Origin: Escarpia spicata
Taxonomy: Eukaryota > Annelida > Polychaeta > Sabellida > Siboglinidae
NCBI GenBank assembly: GCA_963995525.1
Contig: OZ023213.1
Coordinates: 48,364,587-48,428,586 of the forward strand
Length of the DNA: 64,000 nt
Reading direction: 5' to 3'
Each line of letters starts with the position of its first letter. Position 1 is the stretch's first letter. The notes beneath the pieces are model-generated. The model was not told the origin of the DNA. It saw only the letters and a list, made by a program, of their open reading frames with translations, and made no database searches. Below are positions 12,006-22,263 of the stretch, in pieces. The translations under genes and the position numbers were made by a program.

Positions 12006-13095
12006 CCCATTGTTATCATCAACAATAGGGCGTACTATTATACTTACTTGTCTATGATTATATACAATTAATAGATACAATAAATCATAATGTTTACTTA
12101 ATGTATATTATTTTATGTATACTATATAGTGACAAATACAAAGATATAATCTTATTCTGTAATCTTAATATATAAAAAACTGGTATATACATATCAAATA
12201 CAAAAACAGTAGGCCCTACATCAAAATAATTTATAAAACGATACAACATTTTATAAACAAATAATACAATAAATTAATTGAAACATAAATTATCATAAAT
12301 TGTAATAATGTAACCAACACACAATATTATGTATATGCTAAATAGCTCAACAGTTGTATAAACTAATAATATATTAATTGAAACATCAATAAGTTACATT
12401 AAACATGGCAGCAATGAATTACTCAGGTGTAGGCATATGTACTTGGCAGTATTAATCAGTCACCCGCTGTCGATCACATCGCTATTCGAGTCACGAGTGC
12501 ATTGTATACCATGATGCACTGCGCGCATACAGGGAAGAAGGCAAAATGGCGATATCATTTTAGACGGGGGTTCCATAAACGGACGTTGTGCATGTTTGTG
12601 CTATCAATTGGTAAGCCATCACCGTAATCACGTTATCGTTCACACAATTCTTTACCCATCGGAATATGCTTTCCGCTGAAACCAACTAACTAAATACTCA
12701 CAAAACATCGTCAAACATAGGCCATTTTAAATCCATAATTACTATAATTTTTTATCGACGGATTACAATGATATTTTCAGATTCATTTCCCTCTGAATTT
12801 CCTCTTTCTTCATCACATTTCAATATGGATGTACTCATTAACATAATCTCGCAAATCAGTTTGATAGGTGGGGCCTGTCAACGTGATCTAAGATGGCCGC
12901 ACGTGTAAATCAAGAAAACCCAAATACGACACTGAGAGTAAAAAAATCATTACCGCTAATAAACACCGCCAAAAAATATTTTTTCAGCGCAGGTACACAC
13001 ATTGACATTATTACAACATAAGAAAATTCACAAACCAACAGGTAGAATGCATGATAATAAACTATGGCCACTAAACTGGGACCCCTGTCTCCCAT
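12006..13095. other. Gene-free stretch with promoter-like motifs
   Basis: AT-rich until 12,440, then more CpG-rich. AAAATGGCG at about 12,544 and AAGATGGCCGCACGTG at about 12,891 resemble YY1 sites, the latter next to an E-box (CACGTG). No exon could be assigned. Confidence 0.4.
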
Positions 13096-13099
13096 GTTG

Positions 13100-13611
13100 T
13101 CAGAAGGGGAGGTAAATTGGTCTGACCTCCCTAGTAATGACACTAAATCTAATGCAGGCATCTGCAAGGTCTGTCATACGCTGCTGTACGGCAGCTATAT
13201 CCCTACAGGCTCAGCACAGCAACTCGATGTGCGTCGACATTGTCATTGGGACGCAGTGTCCACACAGACACCATGCGACATTATTAAGTCGCGTAACGTC
13301 TTCGTCGTCGATAGACCAACTGTCACTGTCCGACTCCCACAACTGAACCTGACCCGGGGCCGGATATTATCGGACCATGGATCGCACACTGTCACTGGGT
13401 GAAACCCGTATGGCACAGGCCCTTGGCTTTGTCTGTGTGTGTCAACCGTAATTTCCGAGTGACAAGTCGAACTAGAGTCTTCATCTGTCGTATCGATTTT
13501 CTCCCCAAGTGATACGGAAGTTTTAAAAATCACTTTTAATAACTCGTCTCTACCAAAATTCTTCGACGTCTTTGTCAACAAAATAAAAATAGTCCCGGTA
13601 TGCGCGCGCAT
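13100..13611 (-). pseudogene. P2X7 intracellular-domain-like (P2RX7_C) pseudogene
   Basis: On the minus strand a frame starting ATG at 13,611 runs to a 'GPVPYGFHPV' block (about 13,400-13,425), which matches the 'PYxFEP' block that precedes the zinc-binding domain in invertebrate P2X7-like proteins. After a frame change the reading continues through an acidic 'SDSDSWSIDDED' segment into 'WCLCGHCVPM...ELLC', the cysteine-rich signature of the P2X7 intracellular domain. An in-frame TGA at 13,211-13,213 interrupts the C-C motif, and 'RDIAAVQQRM' and 'REVRPIYL' follow to a stop at 13,100-13,102. These domains are abundant in invertebrate genomes, both in single proteins and in mobile contexts. 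The frameshift and stop make this copy inactive, unless an unseen intron removes them. Confidence 0.55.
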
Positions 13612-13638
13612 CTAATATTCTGAACTTTGCTTTGAAAA

Positions 13639-13648
13639 CCCCGCCCCC
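13639..13648 (-). promoter_or_regulatory. GC box (Sp1-like)
   Basis: CCCCGCCCCC lies about 30 bp upstream of the minus-strand ATG at 13,611. It could be the remaining promoter of the P2X7-like gene. Motif only. Confidence 0.3.
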
Positions 13649-14979
13649 TTCTGGCAGCTAAAACCTTCGTTCGGGAAGTGCGACTTTAACAACGATTTCA
13701 TTGGTTATAAATCGTTGCCATTTAATTTCACCTTTTTATTTCGAACGCATATACAAGTTATTTGTTGACCTATAGAACGCCTATCGTGTATAATAGGGCA
13801 CCATATCTTTGTTTTCGCACAGAAATGTCTACTAATGATGTAAACCGAAAAACCCCGAAATTTAACATTGATTAGATAGGAGTGAATCAAACCACTCGAT
13901 TGGAACAAAGATGGCGATACGCAGTGCTCTGTAGCGACGATTTAGGCATCGAACAAAATCGTTTTTTTAGTTTGTCTTATAAATGAGTACGTTTCTGTTA
14001 ACATTAATGTATACTTATATAGTATATATTTAAATATGTAGCATGAAACAGCTGCATTTCATTTCCCCTTTAAGCTATGGAACTATATAACAATAACAGT
14101 GGATTGTATATATGCACTTGCAACGTCTAAGGGTCAAGAGATTTTTTTGAGTAAATAATGTTAGTGACTTATATAACTAACATTCATTGTTGCATTCAAA
14201 TGCGTGTATTCATGACAATAGTATTGCTGTGATTTGTGTTGCTGATTTCTTTTCTTCAATTGCACAATCTGTTTCTTCTTCTTTTTAATAAATAATTTTA
14301 CGTGGACCATGGAATTACACGACTTCGTGCCGCATGGTATATTGTACAGCATCGTAAATCGCTGCGATTGACAGGCAGTTACACTGTAGCGTATTTACGG
14401 TTTGATAAACTGTGCCTCAGCTATTCGAATCACATAACTAAAAAGAAACAATTAAGCTGTAGACAGAAAGAAAAACATGTGACGCAAATGACGACTAAGT
14501 TAAGTGTTTTCGATGATTTAATGTACATGCTTCTTGCTAAACCGAATATTGTAGCTATTTATAATAATCGAAACATAAACTTGGACACAAATGAACAGCA
14601 TTTGCAATAAGCGAAAGTTGAAAAAAGTTGTCGTCTCTTCCCATGTATTCAAAACAAGTTTTATATTTTCTACCAAGGATATCCAGACGGAAATAATTTA
14701 AAAACTGCAATTTGAGCGGTAGAAGAAGTACATAATTTTATATGTCATATTATGAAATGTGTTTGACTCAGACTTTCGTCACAACAGTTAAAAGTACGAA
14801 CACAACAAATTATGTGCGCAAGCCAAATATATATATATATATATATGTAACCGTATACGTACAGTCAGCATCATCAGCCATCATCGCAAAAAGGAATGCG
14901 TTTAATAAAATACAAATGGCTGCCAAAATCTCGTTTTCGACGTACGCATGCTCATTACGGCATCTTTATAATTCATACC
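13649..14979. other. Gene-free stretch
   Basis: Short frames only. AAAGATGGCGATACG at about 13,908 is another YY1-like motif. A TA microsatellite is present at 14,828-14,846. Confidence 0.5.
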
Positions 14980-15245
14980 ATCGCATCGCACATCGCATCG
15001 CATCGCGCATCGCGCATCGCATCGCGTATCGCATCGCGCATCGCGTACCTCATCGCGCATCGCATCGCGTATCGCATCGTGCATCGCGCATCGCATCGCG
15101 CGTCGTCCATCGCGCATCGCGTACCGCATCGCGCGTCGCGTATCGCATCGTGCATCGCGCATCGCATCGCGCGTCGTCCATCGCATCGCCCATCGCATCA
15201 CGCATCGCTCATCGCATCGCCCATCACATCGCGCATCGCGTCATC
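14980..15245. repeat. CATCG/CGCAT-rich minisatellite
   Basis: Repeats of CATCGCATCGCGTATCGC-type 5- and 7-mers occupy about 265 bp and are very rich in CpG compared with the surroundings. Frames across it encode His-Arg-Ile-Ala repeats on one strand and Met-Arg-Asp repeats on the other, which is expected of such an array and does not indicate a gene. Confidence 0.95.
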
Positions 15246-15662
15246 GCCCCATGGCGCTGCAGGTTGCCACACAAAAACGCGATGGCCCTTCTCGGCCATC
15301 ATACGATTCCATGCTATTTCGTCTCCACGTCTGACAACATGTAATACTTCGTATTTAAGTTCGTAACAGTATATTATTAATGACGTCTACTAAATTAGTA
15401 TGAAAACATGACTTCAAATGATGAGGGAGTTCCCTAACCCTAACCCTAGCATTCATAAGTCAATAATTATTTAAAACTAAAATGCAAGTAAACAAATATA
15501 CAAATTAAAAATATAGACAAATTAATGTGAACATGATGTTATGTTATTGCTGGAAGATAGTTCTTTGTTGAAAGTAATTTATATGTTAACACTATGTCTA
15601 ATTAATAGATGTAAATTCTCCTGCATGGTATTATCGTCAATGGACCCCCACCTCCAGACACG
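15246..15662. other. Spacer between two repeat arrays
   Basis: AT-rich; no gene seen. It contains three CCCTAA units (about 15,432-15,449), too few to be called telomeric. Confidence 0.6.
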
Positions 15663-17515
15663 CCCTTGATCAACGTTGCCGACATTGGCTTAACGATGGC
15701 TCACTAAGATACTCCCAAACAATATAGCTGCCGACATACAACCAAAATTGGACCAAAGTTGGCATTCCAATCGTTTGCCATGCAATGGTTGCCGACATAC
15801 AGCCAATATTGGCCCAAGGTTGGCATTCCAAGCTACTATAATGTAGTGGTTGCCAATATACAGCCAACATTGGCCCAAGGTTGGCATTCCAAGCTACAGC
15901 CATGCAGTGGTTGCTGATCTACAGCCAACATTGGCCCAAAGTTGGCATTCCAATATATTGCCATGCAATGGTTGCCGATATACTGCCAACATTGGCCCAA
16001 GGTTGGCATTCCAAGCTACTACCATGTAATGGTTGCCAATATACAGCCAACATTGGCCCAAGGTTGGCATTCCAAGCTACAGCCATGCAGTGGTTGCCGA
16101 TATACAGCCAACATATTGGACCAAGTTTGGCATTCCAAGCTATTGCCATGCAATGGATGCCGATATACAGCCAACATTGGCCCAGTGTTGGCATTCCAAG
16201 CTATTGCCATGCAATGGTTGCCGACGCGTGCAGCCAGCATTGGCCCAAGGTTGGCATTCCAAACTACAGCCGTGCAATAGTTGCCGACGTACAGCCAATC
16301 GTGGCCCAGTGTTGGCCTTCCAAGCTACAGCCGTACAATGGTACGTTGCCGACGTACAGCCAACATTGGACCAATGTTGGCATTCCTTTCTATTGCCCTT
16401 GATCAACGTTGCCGACATTGGCTTAACGATGGCTCACTAAGATACTCCCAAACAATATAGCTGCCGACATACAACCAAAATTGGACCAAAGTTGGCATTC
16501 CAATCGTTTGCCATGCAATGGTTGCCGACATACAGCCAATATTGGCCCAAGGTTGGCATTCCAAGCTACTATAATGTAGTGGTTGCCAATATACAGCCAA
16601 CATTGGCCCAAGGTTGGCATTCCAAGCTACAGCCATGCAGTGGTTGCTGATCTACAGCCAACATTGGCCCAAAGTTGGCATTCCAATATATTGCCATGCA
16701 ATGGTTGCCGATATACTGCCAACATTGGCCCAAGGTTGGCATTCCAAGCTACTACCATGTAATGGTTGCCAATATACAGCCAACATTGGCCCAAGGTTGG
16801 CATTCCAAGCTACAGCCATGCAGTGGTTGCCGATATACAGCCAACATATTGGACCAAGTTTGGCATTCCAAGCTATTGCCATGCAATGGATGCCGATATA
16901 CAGCCAACATTGGCCCAGTGTTGGCATTCCAAGCTATTGCCATGCAATGGTTGCCGACGCGTGCAGCCAGCATTGGCCCAAGGTTGGCATTCCAAACTAC
17001 AGCCGTGCAATAGTTGCCGACGTACAGCCAATCGTGGCCCAGTGTTGGCCTTCCAAGCTACAGCCGTACAATGGTACGTTGCCGACGTACAGCCAACATT
17101 GGACCAATGTTGGCATTCCTTTCTATTGCCCTTGATCAACGTTGCCGACATTGGCTTAACGATGGCTCACTAAGATACTCCCAAACAATATAGCTGCCGA
17201 CATACAACCAAAATTGGACCAAAGTTGGCATTCCAATCGTTTGCCATGCAATGGTTGCCGACATACAGCCAATATTGGCCCAAGGTTGGCATTCCAAGCT
17301 ACTATAATGTAGTGGTTGCCAATATACAGCCAACATTGGACCAATGTTGGCATTCCTTTCTATTGCCATGCAATGATTGCTGACGTACAGCCAACATTGG
17401 CCCAACATTGGCATTCCAAGCCACAGCCGTGCAGTTGTTGCCGACGTGGAGCCAACTTGGCCCATGGTTGGTTGGCATTCCAAACTATAGCTAGGCTGTC
17501 ATTCTTTACCAACCT
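15663..17515. repeat. 61-bp satellite with 733-bp higher-order repeat
   Basis: The basic unit is about 61 bp, with the recurring words GCCAACATTGGCCCA and TTGGCATTCCAAGC. Twelve units, the first divergent, make a 733-bp higher-order repeat starting with CCCTTGATCAACG at 15,663, 16,396 and 17,129. The first two copies translate identically in several frames on both strands, so they are essentially identical at the nucleotide level. The third copy is cut short: after three units it jumps near 17,340 to the twelfth-unit type and then divergent units to about 17,515. All long frames here are repeat artefacts. Confidence 0.95.
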
Positions 17516-17573
17516 TGGCCCAAGATGGAAATGCTATCTGGGTTGTTATCACAATTTGTTTCCGTATTTTCCG

Positions 17574-17641
17574 TGTAATGAATAGACTTTATAATTATAT
17601 ATATATATATATATATATAATTATAAAGTCTATTCATTACA
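17574..17641. repeat. Perfect palindrome (66-68 nt)
   Basis: GTAATGAATAGACTTTATAA, a TA core, and the exact reverse complement form a perfect inverted repeat at 17,575-17,640, extended by one pair. A partial direct copy of the flank plus one arm (TTTGTTTCCG...GAATAGACTT) follows at about 17,666-17,692. It can form a cruciform and may be a collapsed inverted-repeat element. Confidence 0.9.
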
Positions 17642-17746
17642 TATATATTCATTATATATATATATTTGTTTCCGTGTAATGAATAGACTTAATACTTATA
17701 TACATATATATATATATTTAATTATATATATATATATAAGTCTATA

Positions 17747-17836
17747 TACCGCATTACCTGTACATTCGGTGCCAAAAATCACCGCATTGCCTGTACATTT
17801 ATATTACCTGTACATATACGTGTACAGGCAATATTT
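17747..17836. repeat. ACCGCATTGCCTGTACA-type repeat, first cluster
   Basis: ACCGCATTACCTGTACA (17,748), ACCGCATTGCCTGTACA (17,781), ATTACCTGTACA and the inverse TGTACAGGCAAT lie within 90 bp. The same words form the ends of a 256-bp element at 30,574-30,829, so this is probably a related MITE or its remnant. Confidence 0.6.
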
Positions 17837-18159
17837 TAACCTTCCACACACATTTCTGTGGTGCAGATACTGACGTTTTTGTTAGTCACATACATTAAGT
17901 GCGTGTTATTTTGGGGAATTCTGCAGTTTATTGTGTGTTGTAGCGTGCAATTTTATATTTACACGAACTGGAAATTTGTGAGCGTATACTTTTTGTGTCG
18001 AACATTGCCTGTACATATACATTTATCATATATGGTGTTATGCTAGCTTTAATCGAGTGTATATTTGAGATTAGATCGCATGGTTTGCAAACTACTACTA
18101 TCAATAAAACGTTGCGCGAATAAAACAGAGAATATTACGTATTTTGTGTTTTGGTTAAA

Positions 18160-18300
18160 AATGGCGTCCAGAGTGTCGTTCGTGTATATTTCATACGCGA
18201 ATTGTGCGCATGCGTCAGAATCTAGGTCACGCGTCAGGAAAATGGCGGAAGCGTCTTGCTGTCAAAGCTCTCACTTCAAATATTGATTTAGCTTTGTCGT
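18160..18300 (+). promoter_or_regulatory. Housekeeping-type promoter (NRF-1, YY1, ETS motifs)
   Basis: AAAATGGCGTCC (18,160), TGCGCATGCGT (18,205-18,215, NRF-1 consensus-like) and AATGGCGGAAGCG (18,241-18,253, overlapping YY1 and ETS cores) lie just upstream of an ATG at 18,351 that begins a five-exon frame. The patch is richer in CpG than its surroundings. Motif calls are by eye. Confidence 0.5.
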
Positions 18301-18350
18301 GGATCATTCTCTGTAGAATTTGACCAAACTACTATAGACAGAGAGCAAAA

Positions 18351-18513
18351 ATGGTAGCGCGACAGAATATGCATCCGAGCGAAGAAGTAGAGTTGAGAAA
18401 GTTGCGGATTTTATCAAAGTGGCGCGTGCCGAGAAAACCACCCACACTGGCCACAGCCACAGGCACAGCAGGCACAGACACAGACATCACAGACGTCACA
18501 GACAGTGGCACAG
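18351..18513 (+). CDS. Predicted small basic protein, coding exon 1
   Basis: ATG at 18,351 opens a 163-nt coding segment ending CACAG|GTACAG. It encodes 54 residues plus one base (phase 1): a charged N-terminus with 'SEEVELRKLRILSKWRVPRKPP', then a Thr/Ala/Asp-rich low-complexity tract. Joined to four downstream segments it yields a continuous 131-aa protein. I do not recognise a family. Two basic clusters in exons 2-3 would suit nuclear localisation (inference). The start codon follows the promoter-like patch at 18,160-18,300. Confidence 0.5.
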
Positions 18514-19236
18514 GTACAGCTTGTAATTTACATACTAGACTCGAGTGTCAAGTTCGTGCATAGCGAAATTCCGTAACAATGCGGTATTGTGGCAGTTTTA
18601 CGACATTTTCCGATGCACGAACTAGCGGCACTAGTATACGTTGTTTAAAATACAACACTCGCGACACTGACATTCGGCATATATATTGTGTTTAACTTTA
18701 GCCTTAGGCTTAGCTTAGGAAAGGATGTGTGAAATGTTGACGCTGCAGTGGCATCTTTTTGCAAGCATTTTCGCTGTACTTTGACTTGTACGGTGTTGGA
18801 TATTGTATGAACTGAAATATTTCACTTGTTCTGAATATCATGTAAATTAGAACAATTTAAATAAGTAATCCCTGTTAGGAATAATAGCTGCTTTGACTTT
18901 GTTCAATATGTATCACTTATAGTACTATTGAGTATTGTCTAGACTATTAACTTTAAGATATATGAATCCTGCATCGTCATCTAACTTTTTTTATCAAGTC
19001 TAGTTCAAGGTGATAAAATAAATTAAAACATTGTGTTATTTATAATTAACTGAACTGTGTGATGTCTCCAGTTGTCTCCAAGTCCAAAACAATGTTGTGT
19101 CTGGTAAATTTATTTCTTGGACTTCTGAATGTTCAAAGCATTAAGTTGGATTCTGGAAAACAAACGGCATTGCTTAGTTAGTACATTGACTGTACATGTA
19201 GATTGCTTCCTCTATTTATGCCTCTTTCTGTTTTAG

Positions 19237-19289
19237 GTAAGGCCGATGATTGTAACATCCCTCCGAGCAAAAGGCAAAGAAGGTATCTA
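19237..19289 (+). CDS. Predicted small basic protein, coding exon 2
   Basis: The segment follows a long pyrimidine tract ending TTTTAG and ends CTA|GTGAGT, a near-consensus donor. Its 53 nt complete the split Gly codon and add 17 codons (KADDCNIPPSKRQRRYL), leaving phase 0. The basic SKRQRR stretch is NLS-like. Confidence 0.5.
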
Positions 19290-19586
19290 GTGAGTAGCGT
19301 TACTGTGCTATCTGAACTTATTGAGACCTGCTTATAGTATGGAATATTTTTTAAATGTACATTTTTATTTTTATGTCAAAATCAGTGTTCAAGATTACTG
19401 CTGGTCGAACTAATAAATAGCATATGAAAGGAAGGTGGCTCCTGTGATAGCGACTACGTGTTAGCTTAATAGCTGATGTGTCAAATATTGGTCGCTATTC
19501 ATGCTATATTTAAAGTGTTTGATTATTGTAAAAAATACAATTTATGCTTCGAGTAGATAACATTTTTATTTCTGAAAAATTAAATG

Positions 19587-19787
19587 GCTAACTTACATAG
19601 CCTCAATAAACATTTACCCAGACAGGTTGGCTATTATCATCTTACCCACATGAGGGATCATCTTCATAATTAGTTAAATGTTCTCTAGTTTTAGAGCAAT
19701 TCAGAGTTCAGATTTTACAGTAAGCCGGGTAAGACGACAACAGCCAACCTGTCTGTGTAACTGTTTATTGAGGCCATGTAAGTTAAC
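19587..19787. mobile_element. MITE-like inverted-repeat element in intron
   Basis: GGCTAACTTACATAGCCTCAATAAACA...CAGACAGGTTGGCT at 19,587-19,632 matches the reverse complement of 19,741-19,787 with a few mismatches, and the arms continue inward through TCTTACCC. The element is about 200 bp, with no coding capacity. It lies in the second intron of the predicted 131-aa gene. Confidence 0.65.
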
Positions 19788-21307
19788 TGTTTAATTTATC
19801 AATTTTTTAGAAATGATGATGGACTGCATTTCAGTGATTATGTATATATATATATATATATATGCTACTTCATAAAATCTAACATAGACATTTATCGGGA
19901 AACGTTAAACTTAGGTCGAAGACAAAGGTCCGGTCGCTTGTGCACGCTGACATGATTTATTCATGTTGTACTTGTAGTGTTTAATTTATCACTTAAATTA
20001 TTAGTAATATTAGCTTTTATTTATGTAATTTATCATGGCAATGTTCCATGTTATATTTTGAATCACATATATTTTAACATGATTATCCATAGCTGAGTTT
20101 GCCAAAACAACTTTTTGTTCGCAACATCTGCAGAGCGCTCCCTTCACCATTCACTAGACTTCACTGCTCAACATTAAGATCGAAATTTACTGACAAACTA
20201 TAGCTATACTAGTTCAAAGGCCACAGTCCACAACAACTAACTGTCGTTGTGTGTTTAGCAGTTGGGTTTTGGCGACTCTTATGAGGGCCTAACCTTCTCT
20301 GTATAAGTTGTGTTGTCTCACTCAAGGCATGCTCATCTGAATCAGTGAATGACACTGTCAGTTGTCACTGTTACTGGCAGTGATGACTGTTGTATGTAGT
20401 CAAAGCATAGACTGTAGTCTACTCTAGTAGAGTGTTGTTGGGTAGATTCGTATCCATAAGCCATAGGTAAAGCCGTAGCGTGGGGCCGTGGGCGTAGAGG
20501 GCAAAGGTAAAGACGGCGTGAAAACATAAAATCTCAGCTAGGCCTAGTCTTTACGTTTACTCCTCATAGACATACTAACATAATCGTAATAATATCATCC
20601 ATGCTCATGCCCTGATCCATGACTGCCCAGGTATGGCCATGGTTCATGCCATGGACTAGTCCCATCCCCTTATGACTATGTGGCTATCCGTATAAATTGT
20701 ACTGTATTGTTTTTAAATTTGCCCTTTCCTCTAAAGGTAGCAAAGGAAATTGCCATGACAGGCTATATCATACAGAAGTTACCTCTCTTGCGAAGCCTAG
20801 GCCTGTGTCCTATTTGTATGGCTATTGGCTATGCTTGCATGATTTATACTAACTATAGTCTTATGACTTCATGTGATACAGACAGTAGATATATTATGTT
20901 TAGAGAATAGTCATAACTTTGGGCACAGGACCATTGGCATAAGAAATCTCTAGCCTGTCTTAGGCTGCTTTTTCCTATGTTCCAACATTCTTAAAGTAAG
21001 TTAGCTTGCACTATGATTAATATCAGCTGCAGGAATGTATAACTAGTATGAATGTCTTTATATATTGGTAAATAAGCTCTTATAGCATAACTAATGTACT
21101 TTTTCAGAAGTATCATTGAGTTATAGAATTATCATTTGTGCACACACATGAAAAAACAAATGTGTTGAGATACAGGGGGTCATTATACTAATGTAGGAAC
21201 GACCCTACATATGAACCTGTACATTATATGAAACTTGACTTAAAAGCAAACTGTATCTTTTTCAATTCTCATTATATTTTGCAAACGATAATCTTGTTTT
21301 ATTGCAG

Positions 21308-21346
21308 CTGAAGGAAAGTCGTGCTAAAAGAAAACAAAATGCTCAG
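21308..21346 (+). CDS. Predicted small basic protein, coding exon 3
   Basis: TTTTATTGCAG precedes 39 nt (13 codons, LKESRAKRKQNAQ) ending CAG|GTAAAT. Both sides are phase 0. It is short but has strong splice signals and the composition continues the basic region of exon 2. Confidence 0.5.
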
Positions 21347-21851
21347 GTAAATTACAATTTACTCTACAGATTCAGTGCCCATGGCCAGTATCTGGACAAG
21401 TGATATATTAACTGTACATTAGTAATCAGACAATGGCAAGACAAATGTATTATGTTTTGTAAATAGTTCCCACCTCAAAATATCTACTTATATGAATTCA
21501 AGAAAATTATGTTCACTAATTTAATTTTGTTGCAGGATTTGTGCAATAATTGTGGTGTTTCGTCCATCAGAATTTATCCTAAATTGGATTTTGTCCTAGA
21601 TTCCCCATGGCCACATAGCCTAAAAAAAAGTAAAATGTTATCAAATTTATTAATATCAGACTATTTGTAACACCTGCTATTCAGCAGCTATTGTCTGTCA
21701 TATGGCAAGAGCAATCTATAAGTATATGCATTTTATAAAAACAATTTTGTCTGCTTAATATAATATCTTATAAACACCATTATGACTGGTGTTTTCTGCT
21801 TGATATAATACTGTATAAACAACATTATGATTGGTGCTCCTGACATTTCAG

Positions 21852-21942
21852 AAGAAATCTCCCATTGAACTTGAAGATACGCTTTGGTGGTGTCAGTTGG
21901 GGGCTGATAACGACAACTTTAAGACCATGTCTACAAAACATG
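21852..21942 (+). CDS. Predicted small basic protein, coding exon 4
   Basis: Preceded by GACATTTCAG and ending ATG|GTTGGT (a weak donor), this 91-nt segment adds 30 codons including 'KSPIELEDTLWWCQLGAD' and leaves phase 1. It joins in frame to a segment at 26,015. If the donor is not used the frame runs on and ends at 22,022. Confidence 0.45.
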
Positions 21943-22263
21943 GTTGGTATATATTGTACATCATTCACTATCTATTCCAGCTGCTTATTCATACAACCAT
22001 ACTGAAATTAAGTGTTTATTGAAGTCTTAAACAACATTGGTAGGCATACACCTTTTAACGCGAATACAACACGGTGATGTAGAACTACAGTCAAGAGAAT
22101 TGCACCAGTGGTTTACTCAGGGAACTGTTGTAACATTACATGCTATAATCATATTTAATTTAGTTATTTAACAAGATTTAACAAGATTGCCACCCAGAGA
22201 ATTAACTCTAGGTAGCAGGTGGACAAGGAAGCCTTTGGCTTATCGAGAGTCCAACCTTTTTAT

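Noticed and set aside
14742..15366. 100-200 aa His/Arg-rich frames
   Set aside because: They translate the CATCG array and have no other support.
15432..15450. Interstitial telomere (CCCTAA)
   Set aside because: Only three units, expected by chance in repeat-rich DNA.
15670..17585. Many 60-170 aa frames on both strands
   Set aside because: All are translations of the 61-bp satellite, repeating every 733 bp.
21536..21629. Extra exon of the 131-aa gene with good acceptor
   Set aside because: Its end phase does not fit the next exon and the segment is duplicated at 25,636, so it is more likely repeat-derived.
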